Shown: in pieces, positions 63,749-64,000 of the stretch
Position numbering within the stretch: the stretch's first letter is position 1
Layout of the letters: every line of letters starts with the position of its first letter
Assembly: GCF_008370325.1 (NCBI RefSeq)
Contig: NZ_VNIP01000003.1
Coordinates: forward strand, 553,580 to 617,579
Length of the DNA: 64,000 nt
Source: Martinezella tropici
GTDB taxonomy: Bacteria > Pseudomonadota > Alphaproteobacteria > Rhizobiales > Rhizobiaceae
Reading direction: 5' to 3'
Notes under the pieces: model-generated
What the model saw: the letters and a program-made list of their open reading frames with translations, nothing else
Database searches by the model: none
What the model was told of the DNA's origin: nothing
Translations under genes and position numbers: made by a program

Positions 63749-63760
63749 ATAAAGTTATGG
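63749..63760. promoter_or_regulatory. Candidate LysR-type site
   Basis: CATAA-AG-TTATG is a perfect inverted repeat with 5 bp arms, 21 bp upstream of the LysR start, in the divergent promoter region of the LysR and Rieske genes. It is AT-rich like typical LysR boxes. Confidence 0.45.
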
Positions 63761-63837
63761 ATCGTTGAAAATTAATGCCGTTGAAGCCTATGAGATGCAA
63801 GAGCAAACTGACGGCCATCGAACCATGAGGGGTTATC

Positions 63838-64000
63838 ATGCTAACCAGGCTTCCATCTGATATCTCCGCACTTCTTGAAGCCCGCGCCGATGGTCATTCC
63901 CTGCCGGCCGGCCTTTATACGCGCGAAGACGTCTTCGAGGCCGACATCGATGTCTTCTTCCACAAGCACTGGATCTGCGTCGGCCTTGACTGCGACGTTC
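63838..64000 (+). CDS. Rieske-type aromatic ring-hydroxylating oxygenase alpha subunit, 3'-truncated
   Basis: 54 residues are visible from the ATG at 63838 (GAGGGG upstream). The start (SLPAGLYTREDVFEADIDVF, then FFHKHWICVG) is the typical N-terminus of Rieske oxygenases of the glycine-betaine/carnitine/stachydrine demethylase group (GbcA-like), just before the Rieske domain. The rest lies beyond the window. Divergent LysR gene suggests induction by substrate. The exact substrate is unknown. Confidence 0.85.
   Translation, partial: MLTRLPSDISALLEARADGHSLPAGLYTREDVFEADIDVFFHKHWICVGLDCDV

Noticed and set aside
1..64000. CRISPR arrays, prophage, IS elements, tRNA genes
   Set aside because: No regularly spaced repeats, transposase, integrase, phage structural gene or tRNA-like cloverleaf was recognised.

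Overview
The window looks like chromosomal or megaplasmid DNA of a Rhizobiaceae member (Rhizobium/Agrobacterium type). The reasons are high GC with strong third-position G/C bias, many FecCD-, MalFG- and His-type ABC importers with private LacI, GntR, MarR and LysR regulators, a cobalamin riboswitch of alphaproteobacterial type, and two ~105 bp intergenic repeats with CTAGAGC/GCTCTAG ends that resemble RIME-type rhizobial elements. No tRNA, rRNA, CRISPR array, transposase or prophage gene was seen. Both edges cut genes: an HlyD-family adaptor at the left and a Rieske oxygenase at the right.

Layout. 1-4549 (+): YbhGFSR-like ABC-2 export operon. 4644-5738 (-): flavin-dependent LLM oxidoreductase. 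5953-9175 (-): FecCD-type importer under a cobalamin riboswitch. 9272-10366 (-): membrane GGDEF cyclase. 10894-16970 (-): accessory cluster of a YejK/NA37-like protein, an unknown two-TM protein, a histidine phosphatase, a PLD-fold protein and a patatin. 17190-24781: divergent LacI regulator and an operon for uptake and cytoplasmic cleavage of fucosylated glycans, with an inserted nucleotidyltransferase-fold gene. 24855-26642: LLM oxidoreductase and divergent MarR-like regulator. 26715-30977 (-): alkaline phosphatase, a DUF3299-like protein and a LolD/FtsX-type ABC pair with a His-rich loop. 31179-36032: homogentisate pathway (hppD-hmgA-fahA-maiA) and a divergent Lrp/AsnC regulator. 36221-41251: methyltransferase, secreted unknown, solitary flgE, small unknowns and a second GGDEF protein. 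41532-43385: ABC exporter. 43574-48465: FAD oxidase and polar amino-acid ABC importer with a divergent LacI regulator and a tandem operator. 48681-54193: BON protein, CHASE2 adenylate/guanylate cyclase, FecR-domain protein, alpha/beta hydrolase, cold-shock protein. 54588-62735: malonate decarboxylase system (GntR, madML, mdcACDEGBH). 62841-64000: LysR regulator and divergent Rieske oxygenase.

Most of the window is catabolic 'import plus enzyme plus local regulator' modules: malonate to acetate and CO2, tyrosine to fumarate and acetoacetate, fucosides, an amino-acid-like amine, and cobalamin or a related corrinoid. Several regulators have visible palindromic operators in the adjacent promoter region. 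The least explained parts are the 10.9-17.0 kb cluster, the phosphatase/metal-transporter-like operon at 26.7-31.0 kb, and the nucleotidyltransferase-like gene inside the fucoside operon.
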